From Streptococcus sp. VT 162 (GTDB lineage: Bacteria; Bacillota; Bacilli; Lactobacillales; Streptococcaceae): a stretch of 64,000 bases of DNA. The stretch lies in NCBI GenBank assembly GCA_000688775.2, contig CP007628.2, forward strand, positions 744,001 through 808,000. Reading direction: 5' to 3'. The translations under genes were made by a program, and so were the position numbers. Positions 45,949-57,456 of this stretch are shown here, in pieces; within the stretch, counting starts at the first letter, position 1; every line of letters starts with the position of its first letter. Under the pieces are notes generated by a model. The model did not search any database and had not been told where the DNA came from. It was given only the letters and a program-made list of their open reading frames with translations.

Positions 45949-46059
45949 GGAGAGATAGCGAAGAGGCTAAACGCGGCGGACTGTAAATCCGCTCCTTCGG
46001 GTTCGGGGGTTCGAATCCCTCGACTCCCTCATGCGTTGGTTCGAATCCAGCTACCCCAG
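45949..46059 (+). pseudogene. Fused remnant of tRNA-Tyr(GTA) and tRNA-Gln
   Basis: Bases 45949-46021 are a tRNA-Tyr body: 5' acceptor strand GGAGAGA, D-arm, anticodon stem GCGGA/TCCGC with anticodon GTA (45983-45985), long variable arm and T-arm GGGGG-TTCGAAT-CCCTC. The 3' acceptor strand is missing: GACTCCC follows and cannot pair with GGAGAGA. From 46022 to 46059 the sequence is instead the 3' half of tRNA-Gln, beginning in its anticodon (G-A-C-TCCCT) and running through T-arm GTTGG-TTCGAAT-CCAGC to TACCCCA-G; the CCA end is replaced by TTC. It cannot be a normal tRNA of either kind. A deletion between adjacent tRNA-Tyr and tRNA-Gln genes explains it. Confidence 0.8.
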
Positions 46060-46221
46060 TTCTTAGGTAATAAATTCAAGATAAAAAGAAAAATATCTTA
46101 GGGTATTTTATTTTTATAATTGAAAGACGTGAACGATATGAACATGTCTTTGCGGGTGCTTAGGAAAAAAATTATAAGTATGTCAAGTTTGGAAAAACTT
46201 GATTGTTGGAGGATTTTTTAG
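46060..46221 (+). other. rpsA leader region
   Basis: AT-rich leader between the tRNA relic and rpsA, with a possible -10 box TATAAT at 46115-46120 that lacks a good -35. No gene. Confidence 0.4.
46183..46202 (+). promoter_or_regulatory. Hairpin next to the rpsA ribosome binding site
   Basis: TCAAGTTT (46183-46190) pairs perfectly with AAACTTGA (46195-46202) across a GGAA (GNRA) tetraloop, four bases before the TGGAGGA site. Likely involved in S1 translation control. Confidence 0.6.
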
Positions 46222-47424
46222 ATGAACGAATTTGAAGATTTGCTAAATAGCGTTAGCCAAGTTGAGCCTGGTGATGTTGTTAGTGCTGAAGTATTGACAG
46301 TTGATACGACTCAAGCTAACGTTGCAATCTCTGGGACTGGTGTTGAAGGTGTCTTGACTCTCCGCGAATTGACAAACGATCGCGATGCAGATATCAATGA
46401 CTTTGTGAAAGTAGGAGAAGTATTGGATGTTCTTGTACTTCGTCAAGTAGTTGGTAAAGATACTGATACAGTTACATACCTTGTATCTAAAAAACGCCTT
46501 GAAGCTCGCAAAGCATGGGACAAACTTGTAGGACGCGAAGAAGAAGTTGTTACTGTTAAAGGAACTCGTGCCGTTAAAGGTGGACTTTCAGTAGAATTTG
46601 AAGGTGTTCGTGGATTTATCCCAGCTTCAATGTTGGATACTCGTTTCGTACGTAACACTGAGCGTTTCGTAGGTCAAGAATTTGATGCTAAAATCAAAGA
46701 AGTTGATCCTAAAGAAAACCGCTTCATCCTTTCACGTCGTGAAGTTGTTGAAGCAGCTACTGCAGCAGCTCGTGCTGAAGTATTCGGTAAATTGGCTGTT
46801 GGTGATGTCGTAACTGGTAAAGTTGCTCGTATCACAAGCTTTGGTGCTTTCATCGACCTTGGTGGTGTTGATGGATTGGTTCACTTGACTGAATTGTCAC
46901 ACGAACGTAACGTATCACCTAAATCAGTTGTAACTGTTGGTGAAGAAATTGAAGTGAAGATCCTTGATCTTAACGAAGAAGAAGGACGCGTATCACTTTC
47001 ACTTAAAGCAACAACACCTGGACCATGGGATGGTGTTGAGCAAAAATTGGCTAAAGGTGATGTAGTAGAAGGAACAGTTAAACGTTTGACTGACTTCGGT
47101 GCATTTGTTGAAGTGTTGCCAGGTATCGATGGACTTGTTCACGTATCACAAATTTCACACAAACGTATCGAAAATCCAAAAGAAGCTCTTACTGTTGGTC
47201 AAGAAGTTACTGTTAAAGTCCTTGATGTTAACGCTGACGCAGAACGTGTATCACTTTCTATCAAAGCTCTTGAAGAACGTCCAGCTCAAGAAGAAGGACA
47301 AAAAGAAGAAAAACGTGCTGCTCGTCCACGTCGTCCAAAACGTCAAGAAAAACGTGATTTCGAACTTCCAGAAACACAAACAGGATTCTCAATGGCTGAC
47401 TTGTTCGGTGATATCGAACTTTAA
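46222..47424 (+). CDS. rpsA: Ribosomal protein S1 (four S1 domains)
   Basis: A 400-aa RNA-binding protein with four S1 domains: near residues 15-85, 105-170, 190-262 (GDVVTGKVARITSFGAFIDLGGVDGLVHLTELS, in parts) and 275-350. The short Firmicutes S1 lacks the two N-terminal ribosome-docking domains of E. coli S1, so its ribosome role is less clear. The Arg/Lys-rich tail (about 355-385) ends in SMADLFGDIEL. GGAGGATTTTTTAG precedes ATG 46222. Confidence 0.94.
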   Translation: MNEFEDLLNSVSQVEPGDVVSAEVLTVDTTQANVAISGTGVEGVLTLRELTNDRDADINDFVKVGEVLDVLVLRQVVGKDTDTVTYLVSKKRLEARKAWDKLVGREEEVVTVKGTRAVKGGLSVEFEGVRGFIPASMLDTRFVRNTERFVGQEFDAKIKEVDPKENRFILSRREVVEAATAAARAEVFGKLAVGDVVTGKVARITSFGAFIDLGGVDGLVHLTELSHERNVSPKSVVTVGEEIEVKILDLNEEEGRVSLSLKATTPGPWDGVEQKLAKGDVVEGTVKRLTDFGAFVEVLPGIDGLVHVSQISHKRIENPKEALTVGQEVTVKVLDVNADAERVSLSIKALEERPAQEEGQKEEKRAARPRRPKRQEKRDFELPETQTGFSMADLFGDIEL

Positions 47425-47440
47425 TCAAATTGATAATCAC

Positions 47441-47476
47441 AAAATCCTTTGTTTAAAACAAGGGATTTTTCTTTTG
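47441..47476 (+). terminator. Terminator of rpsA
   Basis: AAAATCCTTTGTTT pairs with AAACAAGGGATTTT (one G-T), then T-run. Confidence 0.8.
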
Positions 47477-47491
47477 TCTCTTTCTCATTTT

Positions 47492-47500
47492 TGATATAAT
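47492..47500 (+). promoter_or_regulatory. Extended -10 promoter of the GAF gene
   Basis: TGA-TATAAT at 47492-47500, then AGTTCT and ATG at 47507: predicted leaderless start. Confidence 0.65.
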
Positions 47501-47506
47501 AGTTCT

Positions 47507-48004
47507 ATGTTAGATTCAGAAAAACAATCACAATATCAATTGTTAAATGAGGAACTTTCTTATTTACTTGAAGGTGAGACCAATGTTCTTGCCAATCTTT
47601 CGAATGCTAGTGCCCTCCTAAAATCTCGATTTCCGAATACTGTATTTGCAGGGTTTTATCTGTTTGATGGTAGCGAGTTGGTTTTAGGGCCTTTTCAGGG
47701 TGGTGTTTCTTGTATTCGCATTCCGCTTGGGAAAGGCGTGTGTGGAGAAGCTGCTGAGTTTCAAGAGACTGTTTTGGTTGGCGATGTGAGCACCTATCCA
47801 AACTACATTTCTTGTGATAGTATGGCCAAGAGTGAAATCGTGGTTCCCATGCTCAAGAATGGTCAATTGCTGGGTGTCTTAGACTTGGATTCTTCACTTA
47901 TTGATGATTACAATGCCGTTGACCGTGATTACTTGGAACAATTTGTCGCTATTTTGCTTGAGAAGACAGAATGGGACTTTACGATGTTTGAGGAGAAAGC
48001 CTAA
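47507..48004 (+). CDS. Free methionine-(R)-sulfoxide reductase, GAF type
   Basis: A 165-aa single GAF domain with the three cysteines of the fRMsr (YebR) enzyme family: Cys69 and Cys79 ([18 protein letters not shown]) and Cys103 ([15 protein letters not shown]). It reduces free methionine-R-sulfoxide, protecting against oxidants such as the peroxide that streptococci make. No ribosome binding site precedes ATG 47507, which fits the leaderless promoter. Its stop overlaps the dnaX start (TAATG), so it is the first gene of a dnaX operon. Confidence 0.9.
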   Translation: MLDSEKQSQYQLLNEELSYLLEGETNVLANLSNASALLKSRFPNTVFAGFYLFDGSELVLGPFQGGVSCIRIPLGKGVCGEAAEFQETVLVGDVSTYPNYISCDSMAKSEIVVPMLKNGQLLGVLDLDSSLIDDYNAVDRDYLEQFVAILLEKTEWDFTMFEEKA

Positions 48005-49662
48005 TGTATCAAGCACTTTATCGAAAATATAGAAGCCAAACTTTTTCACAATTAGTCGGACAAGAAGTTGTGGCTAAAACCCTAAAACAAGCGGTTGAGC
48101 AGGAAAAGATTAGTCATGCCTATCTTTTCTCAGGACCTCGTGGAACTGGGAAGACCAGTGTAGCCAAGATTTTTGCCAAGGCTATGAACTGTCCGAACCA
48201 AGTGGACGGAGAACCATGTAATAACTGCTATATCTGCCAAGCAGTGACAGAAGGTAGCTTAGAAGATGTTATCGAAATGGATGCGGCTTCGAATAATGGA
48301 GTCGATGAAATCCGTGAAATTCGTGATAAATCCACCTATGCTCCTAGTTTGGCACGTTATAAGGTCTATATCATAGACGAGGTTCATATGCTGTCTACAG
48401 GAGCTTTTAATGCGCTTTTAAAGACGCTAGAAGAACCAACTCAAAATGTTGTCTTTATCTTGGCGACTACCGAATTGCACAAGATTCCAGCAACTATTTT
48501 ATCGCGTGTCCAACGTTTTGAGTTTAAATCGATTCGAACTCAAGATATCACGGCACATATTCATCATATTTTAGAAAAAGAAAATATCAGTTCTGAACCA
48601 GAGGCTGTGGAAATCATTGCTAGACGAGCTGAAGGTGGGATGCGGGATGCCTTGTCTATTCTGGACCAAGCCTTGAGTTTGACACAGGGAAATGAGCTCA
48701 CGACTGCTATCTCTGAGGAGATTACAGGTACCATTAGTCTATCAGCACTAGATGACTATGTAGCCGCCTTGTCTCAGCAGGATGTTTCAAAAGCGCTTGA
48801 TTCTTTGAATCTTTTGTTTGAAAATGGCAAGAGCATGACTCGTTTTGTGACGGATCTCTTGCAGTATTTGCGTGATTTACTAGTTGTTCAGACAGGTGGC
48901 GAAAATACTCATCATAGTCCAGTTTTTATGGACAATCTAGCTCTTTCTCAGGAAAGTCTCTTTGAAATGATTCGCATAGCGACTGTGAGCTTGGCGGATA
49001 TGAAAGCTAGCCTGCAACCTAAGATTTATGCTGAGATGATGACCATTCGTTTAGCTGAGACTAAGCCTGAATCTGCTCTTTCAGAAGCTGTCGAGAGTGA
49101 AATTTCTACACTAAGACAGGAAGTCGCTCGTCTCAAGCAAGAACTTGCTAATGTTGGAACGGTGCCTAAACAAGTGGCGCCAGTCCCTAGCCGTCCAGCC
49201 ACTTCCAAGACAGTCTATCGAGTAGACCGTAATAAAGTTCAGGCTATCCTACAAGAAGCTGTTGAAAATCCTGAATTGGCACGGCAAAACTTGATTCGCC
49301 TCCAGAATGCATGGGGGGAAGTGATCGAAAGCTTAGCTGGTCCTGATAAGGCTCTGCTTGTTGGTTCTCAACCAGTTGCAGCCAACGAACACCATGCTAT
49401 TTTAGCTTTTGAATCTAATTTCAATGCAGGCCAAACCATGAAACGGGATAACCTCAATACCATGTTTGGCAATATTCTTAGCCAAGCGGCTGGATTTTCA
49501 CCTGAAATCCTGGCAATTTCCCTAGAGGAATGGAAAGAGGTTCGTGCAGCATTTTCAGCTAGAAACAAGTCTTCTCAATCAGATCAAGAGGTAGAAGAAG
49601 AAAGCCTGATTCCAGAGGGATTTGAATTTCTGGCTGATAAAGTCATGGTCGAAGAAGACTAA
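48004..49662 (+). CDS. dnaX: DNA polymerase III subunit gamma/tau
   Basis: The clamp-loader ATPase. The protein is 552 aa. It has Walker A GPRGTGKTSVAK, a four-Cys zinc module (CPNQVDGEPCNNCYICQ), Walker B VYIIDEVHML, sensor 1 ILATTELHKIP and sensor 2 GGMRDALSILDQ, then a C-terminal tau part. I saw no clear slippery heptamer plus hairpin for a gamma frameshift. ATG 48004 overlaps the previous stop by one base, so translation is coupled. Confidence 0.95.
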   Translation: MYQALYRKYRSQTFSQLVGQEVVAKTLKQAVEQEKISHAYLFSGPRGTGKTSVAKIFAKAMNCPNQVDGEPCNNCYICQAVTEGSLEDVIEMDAASNNGVDEIREIRDKSTYAPSLARYKVYIIDEVHMLSTGAFNALLKTLEEPTQNVVFILATTELHKIPATILSRVQRFEFKSIRTQDITAHIHHILEKENISSEPEAVEIIARRAEGGMRDALSILDQALSLTQGNELTTAISEEITGTISLSALDDYVAALSQQDVSKALDSLNLLFENGKSMTRFVTDLLQYLRDLLVVQTGGENTHHSPVFMDNLALSQESLFEMIRIATVSLADMKASLQPKIYAEMMTIRLAETKPESALSEAVESEISTLRQEVARLKQELANVGTVPKQVAPVPSRPATSKTVYRVDRNKVQAILQEAVENPELARQNLIRLQNAWGEVIESLAGPDKALLVGSQPVAANEHHAILAFESNFNAGQTMKRDNLNTMFGNILSQAAGFSPEILAISLEEWKEVRAAFSARNKSSQSDQEVEEESLIPEGFEFLADKVMVEED

Positions 49663-49674
49663 AAGTGGATTTCA

Positions 49675-49683
49675 TGGTACAAT
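49675..49683 (+). promoter_or_regulatory. Extended -10 promoter of the DUF3272 gene
   Basis: TGG-TACAAT at 49675-49683, then six bases and ATG at 49690: predicted leaderless start. Confidence 0.55.
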
Positions 49684-49689
49684 AATCCT

Positions 49690-49884
49690 ATGACTAGACA
49701 ACAATTTATCGTGATAGCACTATTTACTGCTGCTGAGACTTATTTTTTCAATGAAGCTTGGATGACGGGTCGCTATTTTATGGCAGCCTTTTGGGCCATT
49801 CTACTTTTTCGAAATTTTAGGTTAAGTTATGTAATGGGGAAAATAGTAGATGCCATTGATCAGCACCTAAACCGCAAGGATTAG
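49690..49884 (+). CDS. DUF3272 family membrane protein
   Basis: A 64-aa protein of the streptococcal DUF3272 family with one or two hydrophobic segments (QFIVIALFTAAETYFF and FMAAFWAILLF). Function unknown. There is no ribosome binding site before ATG 49690, and the -10 box is six bases upstream. It lies between dnaX and the suf operon and is followed by a terminator. Confidence 0.7.
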   Translation: MTRQQFIVIALFTAAETYFFNEAWMTGRYFMAAFWAILLFRNFRLSYVMGKIVDAIDQHLNRKD

Positions 49885-49906
49885 TCACTAGCTTCTAAAC
49901 AAAATC

Positions 49907-49928
49907 AAAGCCTTTTAGGCTTTTTTTT
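49907..49928 (+). terminator. Terminator before the suf operon
   Basis: AAAGCCT (49907-49913) pairs with AGGCTTT (49917-49923), loop TTT, then T-run. Confidence 0.85.
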
Positions 49929-50035
49929 GTTATACTAGTAGAGTATATTTATGGACCTTTTCTTGTATTTTTAGAGAAATGTAAGTGATTTCTTTAAGGG
50001 TAAAGGAAGTAGGCCAGAAAAAGAAAGGAACTATC

Positions 50036-50806
50036 ATGTCAGTATTAGAGATCAAAGATCTTCACGTTGAAATTGAAGGAAAAGAAATTTTGAAAGGGGT
50101 CAATCTGACTCTGAAAACAGGAGAAATCGCAGCTATCATGGGACCAAATGGTACTGGTAAATCGACTCTTTCTGCCGCTATCATGGGGAACCCTAACTAT
50201 GAAGTTACTAAAGGTGAGGTCTTGTTTGATGGAGTAAATATCCTTGAGTTGGAAGTGGACGAGCGTGCGCGTATGGGACTTTTTCTGGCTATGCAATACC
50301 CATCTGAAATTCCTGGAATTACCAACGCAGAGTTTCTTCGTGCAGCTATGAATGCTGGTAAAGAAGATGACGAGAAGATTTCAGTTCGTGAATTTATCAC
50401 TAAGCTAGACGAAAAAATGGAATTGCTCAACATGAAAGAAGAAATGGCAGAGCGTTACCTCAACGAAGGTTTCTCAGGTGGTGAGAAAAAACGTAATGAA
50501 ATTCTTCAACTCTTGATGTTGGAACCAACTTTTGCCCTTTTGGATGAGATTGACTCAGGTCTTGATATTGACGCCCTTAAAGTTGTGTCTAAAGGTGTCA
50601 ATGCCATGCGTGGTGAAGGCTTTGGTGCTATGATTATCACTCACTACCAACGTCTCTTGAACTACATCACACCAGACGTGGTCCACGTGATGATGGAAGG
50701 TCGTGTTGTCCTTTCTGGTGGTCCAGAATTGGCTGCCCGTTTGGAACGTGAAGGATACGCAAAACTAGCTGAAGAACTTGGCTACGACTACAAGGAAGAA
50801 TTGTAA
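50036..50806 (+). CDS. sufC: Fe-S assembly ATPase SufC
   Basis: The ATPase of the SufBCD scaffold complex. The protein is 256 aa with Walker A GPNGTGKST, signature FSGGEKKRNEILQL, Walker B FALLDEIDSGLD and H-loop ITHYQRLL. I chose ATG 50036 (MSVLEIKDL) after GAAAGGAACTATC; the longer frame from 49985 is not supported. It starts the sufCDSUB operon, the only Fe-S assembly system of streptococci. I could not fix its promoter. Confidence 0.96.
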   Translation: MSVLEIKDLHVEIEGKEILKGVNLTLKTGEIAAIMGPNGTGKSTLSAAIMGNPNYEVTKGEVLFDGVNILELEVDERARMGLFLAMQYPSEIPGITNAEFLRAAMNAGKEDDEKISVREFITKLDEKMELLNMKEEMAERYLNEGFSGGEKKRNEILQLLMLEPTFALLDEIDSGLDIDALKVVSKGVNAMRGEGFGAMIITHYQRLLNYITPDVVHVMMEGRVVLSGGPELAARLEREGYAKLAEELGYDYKEEL

Positions 50807-50833
50807 TTCCCTCGTATCTTTTAGGAGAAGTAA

Positions 50834-53760
<2,927 letters not shown>

Positions 53761-53817
53761 GACAAGTTTCTTTTGTCTTATGAATCAGTAGAAATGAAGA
53801 ATGAAAGAAAGGATATT

Positions 53818-55230
53818 ATGGCTGAAGAAAGAGTAGAACCAAAACCAATTGACCTTGGTGAATATAAATTTGGTTTCCATGATGATGTAGAGCCTGTCCT
53901 ATCGACAGGAAAAGGATTGAATGAAGATGTTATTCGTGAATTATCTGCTGCCAAGGGTGAGCCTGAGTGGATGTTAGAATTTCGTTTGAAGTCTTATGAA
54001 ACCTTCAAAAAAATGCCTATGCAAACCTGGGGAGCAGACTTGTCAGAGATTGACTTTGATGACTTGATCTACTACCAAAAACCTTCTGATAAACCTGCCC
54101 GTTCTTGGGATGAAGTTCCTGAAAAGATCAAAGAAACCTTTGAACGTATTGGGATTCCTGAAGCTGAACGTGCTTATCTAGCAGGTGCCTCTGCCCAATA
54201 CGAGTCAGAAGTGGTTTACCATAACATGAAGGAAGAGTTCCAGAAATTAGGGATTATCTTTACAGATACGGATTCTGCCCTCAAGGAATACCCAGACTTG
54301 TTCAAACAATACTTTGCGAAGTTGGTACCACCGACTGATAACAAGTTGGCGGCCCTCAACTCAGCAGTATGGTCGGGTGGAACCTTTATCTACGTACCAA
54401 AAGGGGTCAAGGTAGATATTCCACTTCAAACCTACTTCCGTATCAACAACGAAAATACAGGTCAGTTTGAACGTACCTTGATTATCGTTGATGAGGGAGC
54501 AAGTGTCCACTATGTAGAAGGATGTACAGCACCAACATATTCAAGCAATAGCTTGCACGCTGCCATTGTAGAAATCTTTGCCTTGGACGGAGCTTATATG
54601 CGTTATACGACTATTCAAAACTGGTCTGATAATGTCTATAACTTGGTAACAAAACGTGCCAAAGCTTTGAAAGATGCGACTGTTGAGTGGATTGATGGAA
54701 ACTTGGGTGCCAAAACAACCATGAAATACCCGTCTGTTTACCTTGATGGAGAAGGAGCGCGTGGAACCATGCTCTCTATCGCCTTTGCCAATGCAGGTCA
54801 ACACCAAGATACGGGTGCCAAGATGATCCACAACGCTCCACATACAAGCTCGTCTATCGTGTCTAAATCCATCGCTAAAGGCGGAGGTAAGGTTGACTAC
54901 CGTGGACAAGTGACTTTCAACAAGAACTCTAAGAAATCTGTTTCTCACATCGAGTGTGATACCATTATCATGGATGACTTATCAGCGTCAGATACCATCC
55001 CATTCAATGAAATTCACAACTCGCAAGTTGCATTGGAACACGAAGCCAAGGTATCTAAGATTTCAGAGGAACAACTCTATTACCTCATGAGTCGTGGATT
55101 GTCAGAATCTGAGGCAACAGAGATGATCGTTATGGGGTTTGTCGAACCCTTCACAAAAGAACTTCCAATGGAATACGCAGTTGAGCTGAACCGCTTGATT
55201 AGCTATGAAATGGAAGGTTCAGTCGGATAA
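53818..55230 (+). CDS. sufB: Fe-S assembly protein SufB
   Basis: The main scaffold on which Fe-S clusters form. The protein is 470 aa. It has [41 protein letters not shown] (in parts), the conserved [16 protein letters not shown] with a cysteine, and [12 protein letters not shown] chose ATG 53818 after GAAAGAAAGGATATT; the frame from 53773 is too long. Its last 80 bases are repeated in decayed form at 55831-55910. Confidence 0.96.
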   Translation: MAEERVEPKPIDLGEYKFGFHDDVEPVLSTGKGLNEDVIRELSAAKGEPEWMLEFRLKSYETFKKMPMQTWGADLSEIDFDDLIYYQKPSDKPARSWDEVPEKIKETFERIGIPEAERAYLAGASAQYESEVVYHNMKEEFQKLGIIFTDTDSALKEYPDLFKQYFAKLVPPTDNKLAALNSAVWSGGTFIYVPKGVKVDIPLQTYFRINNENTGQFERTLIIVDEGASVHYVEGCTAPTYSSNSLHAAIVEIFALDGAYMRYTTIQNWSDNVYNLVTKRAKALKDATVEWIDGNLGAKTTMKYPSVYLDGEGARGTMLSIAFANAGQHQDTGAKMIHNAPHTSSSIVSKSIAKGGGKVDYRGQVTFNKNSKKSVSHIECDTIIMDDLSASDTIPFNEIHNSQVALEHEAKVSKISEEQLYYLMSRGLSESEATEMIVMGFVEPFTKELPMEYAVELNRLISYEMEGSVG

Positions 55231-55249
55231 GTCCAAAAAGGAGAAGCAA

Positions 55250-55819
55250 ATGGGTTTCTTAAAAAAATTATTTGGTAATGTTGAAAAAGCGAATAAAGGT
55301 GAAATTCCTGTCGAGGAAATTGTTCCACCTTTTACAGTTGATTTAGTAGAAGAAGCAGATGATTATTGGCGACAAATGGAACAAAGCCTCTTGATAAACG
55401 CTGTAAAAGCTGCTGGTGGTCCTGAGGCAGTAGAACGTGCTTTTGTTCTTACTAATTTCAAAGAAAATCAAGAAACCTTTGAGCTCTTTTATCAGGTAAA
55501 TGGTCAACTTCTTTCATGGAGAGAGATGGATGCGACTGTTGTTGATAAAATCAGCAATCAACTCCTTCCGCAAGCTGCAGAAGTAGCGCGTGCAGTAAAT
55601 GAAAATTATGAAGAGGCAAATGTACCAGTAATCCAGTACGCTATGCTTCAGTTTGAAACTGCAACCATGGCTTGGTTTGGTCGGAAGCTGACAACAGCTT
55701 CTCCAGAAGCCCAATTGACTTTTGAAGAATTGGTATCAGGTTGGCGCGCTATTTTGGAACAAGAAGTTCCCAATCGTCCTTTAGATAGTGACCGTCCGTT
55801 CCCTTACTTTGAAGTTTAA
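55250..55819 (+). CDS. Unrecognised 189-residue protein behind sufB
   Basis: A soluble protein with no signal peptide. It starts with a short amphipathic stretch (MGFLKKLFGNVEKANKG) followed by an acidic, mostly helical body (VDLVEEADDYWRQMEQSLL, FELFYQVNGQLLSWREMD, EELVSGWRAILEQEVPNRPL). I do not recognise the family; its shape recalls immunity-type proteins, but that is a guess. AAAAGGAGAAGCAA precedes ATG 55250, 19 bases after sufB, so it is transcribed with the suf operon. It is bracketed by sufB and a degraded duplicate of the sufB end, so it was probably inserted. Confidence 0.75.
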   Translation: MGFLKKLFGNVEKANKGEIPVEEIVPPFTVDLVEEADDYWRQMEQSLLINAVKAAGGPEAVERAFVLTNFKENQETFELFYQVNGQLLSWREMDATVVDKISNQLLPQAAEVARAVNENYEEANVPVIQYAMLQFETATMAWFGRKLTTASPEAQLTFEELVSGWRAILEQEVPNRPLDSDRPFPYFEV

Positions 55820-55830
55820 AAAATCCCAAA

Positions 55831-55910
55831 TCCCTAAAAAACTTTCAATGGAGTATACTGTTGAGCCTACTCGCTTGATCAGTAACAAATTGAAAGAATC
55901 AGTGGGTAAA
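55831..55910 (+). pseudogene. Decayed duplicate of the sufB 3' end
   Basis: 55841-55910 aligns without gaps to 55161-55230 (offset 680) with 49 of 70 bases identical; a further 10 bases before it match at 7. In the sufB frame it reads KKLSMEYTVEPTRLISNKL then KESVG, against [19 protein letters not shown] and EGSVG in sufB. The stop codon is lost. It is a fragment of another sufB copy left after an insertion. Confidence 0.85.
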
Positions 55911-55915
55911 AATGC

Positions 55916-55956
55916 AAATTCTGAACAGGAATCCTTTCTGTTCAGAATTTTTTTCA
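55916..55956 (+). terminator. Terminator of the suf operon
   Basis: AAATTCTGAACAG (55916-55928) pairs with CTGTTCAGAATTT (55938-55950), then T-run. Probably the original end of the suf operon, just after the sufB remnant. Confidence 0.9.
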
Positions 55957-55975
55957 AAAAAGAACCTAATAAATA

Positions 55976-56003
55976 TTCACAAAAATACTTTTATATGGTA
56001 AAA
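55976..56003 (+). promoter_or_regulatory. Promoter of the amino-acid permease gene
   Basis: TTCACA (55976-55981) and extended TGG-TAAAAT (55998-56003), spacer 16 bp. Confidence 0.6.
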
Positions 56004-56033
56004 TAAAACAATTACATTTAGTGGAGATGAAGT

Positions 56034-57431
56034 ATGAATATTTTTAGAACCAAGGATGTTAGTCTGAGACAGACAGAGATGCATCGCCATTTGAAATTGT
56101 GGGATTTGATTCTATTAGGGATTGGTGCTATGGTGGGGACGGGGATTTTCACCATTACAGGAACAGCAGCGGCTACCTTAGCTGGTCCATCACTAGTGAT
56201 TTCCATTGTGATTTCTGCCCTGTGTGTTTCTCTATCAGCCCTCTTTTTCGCAGAATTTGCCTCTCGTGTGCCTGCTACTGGTGGTGCTTATAGTTACCTC
56301 TATGCGATTCTAGGAGAATTGCCAGCCTGGATTGCTGGTTGGTTGACCATCATGGAATTCATGACAGCTGTTTCAGGTGTGGCGTCTGGCTGGGCAGCTT
56401 ACTTTAAGGGACTGCTCAGTAATTATGGTATCTCCATGCCCCAAGCCTTGAATGGAACCTTTAATCCTGAACAGGGAACCTATATTGATCTTTTGCCTAT
56501 TTTAGTACTGACCTTGGTAACGGGATTGGTTTTATTAAATTCCAAGGCAGCCTTGCGATTTAATTCGCTTTTAGTGGTCTTGAAATTCTCAGCTCTCGCC
56601 TTATTTATCCTAGTTGGTATTTGGTACATTAAGCCTGAAAATTGGACGAATTTTGCTCCATTTGGTTTTGGTCAACTATATGGTGGAAGTACTGGGATTA
56701 TGGCGGGTGCATCTTTGATGTTCTTTGGATTTCTCGGATTTGAGTCTATTTCCATGGCAGTTGATGAAATTCAAAGCCCGCAAAAAAATATTCCTCGCGG
56801 AATTGTGCTTTCTCTGACAATCGTCACCATTCTCTATGCTTTGGTAACCTTAGTATTGACAGGGATTGTTCACTACAGTAAGCTCAATGTGGACGATGCA
56901 GTAGCATTTTCATTACGGAGTATTGGTATCGGCTGGACAGCAAATTATGTTTCGCTTGTAGCCATTCTAACCCTGATAACCGTATGTATCTCCATGACTT
57001 ATGCTTTGTCTCGGATGATTTATAGCTTAGCACGTGATGGACTTTTACCTCAAAGTTTCAAACAATTAAGCAAGACTAGTCGCGTTCCTAAAAATGCAAC
57101 CCTCTTGACAGGAGTTGCTTCAGCCATTGCTGCAGGAGTCTTTCCTCTAGCCAGTATTGCTGCCTTCTTAAATATCTGTACCTTAGCTTATCTCATTTTG
57201 CTAGCCTATGGAATAATAAAACTCAGAAAGGATAAGGGTATGCCAAAAGAGGGAGAGTTTAAAACTCCTTTGGTACCACTCTTGCCAATTCTTTCCATCC
57301 TTATCTGTGTTTCCTTTATGCTTCAATATAGCCTAGATACCTGGATTGCCTTTGGCATCGCTCTTCTAGTTGGTCTAGTCATTTACTTTACTTACGGGTT
57401 CCGCCATTCAACCCTCGCAGAAGAAGAATAA
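56034..57431 (+). CDS. APC-family amino acid permease
   Basis: A 465-aa transporter with about 12-13 membrane segments and the APC signatures GIGAMVGTGIFTITGTAA and FFGFLGFESISMAVDEIQSPQKNIPRGI (in parts), close to the cationic amino-acid (YfnA/CAT) subgroup. The substrate is not determined by sequence. ATG 56034 follows GGAGATGAAGT. It is a single gene between two terminators. Confidence 0.9.
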   Translation: MNIFRTKDVSLRQTEMHRHLKLWDLILLGIGAMVGTGIFTITGTAAATLAGPSLVISIVISALCVSLSALFFAEFASRVPATGGAYSYLYAILGELPAWIAGWLTIMEFMTAVSGVASGWAAYFKGLLSNYGISMPQALNGTFNPEQGTYIDLLPILVLTLVTGLVLLNSKAALRFNSLLVVLKFSALALFILVGIWYIKPENWTNFAPFGFGQLYGGSTGIMAGASLMFFGFLGFESISMAVDEIQSPQKNIPRGIVLSLTIVTILYALVTLVLTGIVHYSKLNVDDAVAFSLRSIGIGWTANYVSLVAILTLITVCISMTYALSRMIYSLARDGLLPQSFKQLSKTSRVPKNATLLTGVASAIAAGVFPLASIAAFLNICTLAYLILLAYGIIKLRKDKGMPKEGEFKTPLVPLLPILSILICVSFMLQYSLDTWIAFGIALLVGLVIYFTYGFRHSTLAEEE

Positions 57432-57456
57432 AAGCTGGGAATTCCCAGCTTTTTTA
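57429..57456. terminator. Bidirectional terminator permease / YitT gene
   Basis: A perfect 24-bp palindrome around AAGCTGGGAATTCCCAGCTT with A and T flanks. It touches both stop codons. Confidence 0.9.

Noticed and set aside
45949..46031. Functional tRNA-Tyr
   Set aside because: The 3' acceptor strand cannot pair with the 5' strand and there is no CCA end.
48004..49662. Programmed frameshift in dnaX making a gamma form
   Set aside because: I saw no convincing A-rich slippery heptamer with a following hairpin; the single frame gives the full-length protein.
55788..56006. 72-codon frame after the 189-codon gene
   Set aside because: Part of it is the sufB remnant; the rest crosses the terminator and promoter. 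Not a gene.
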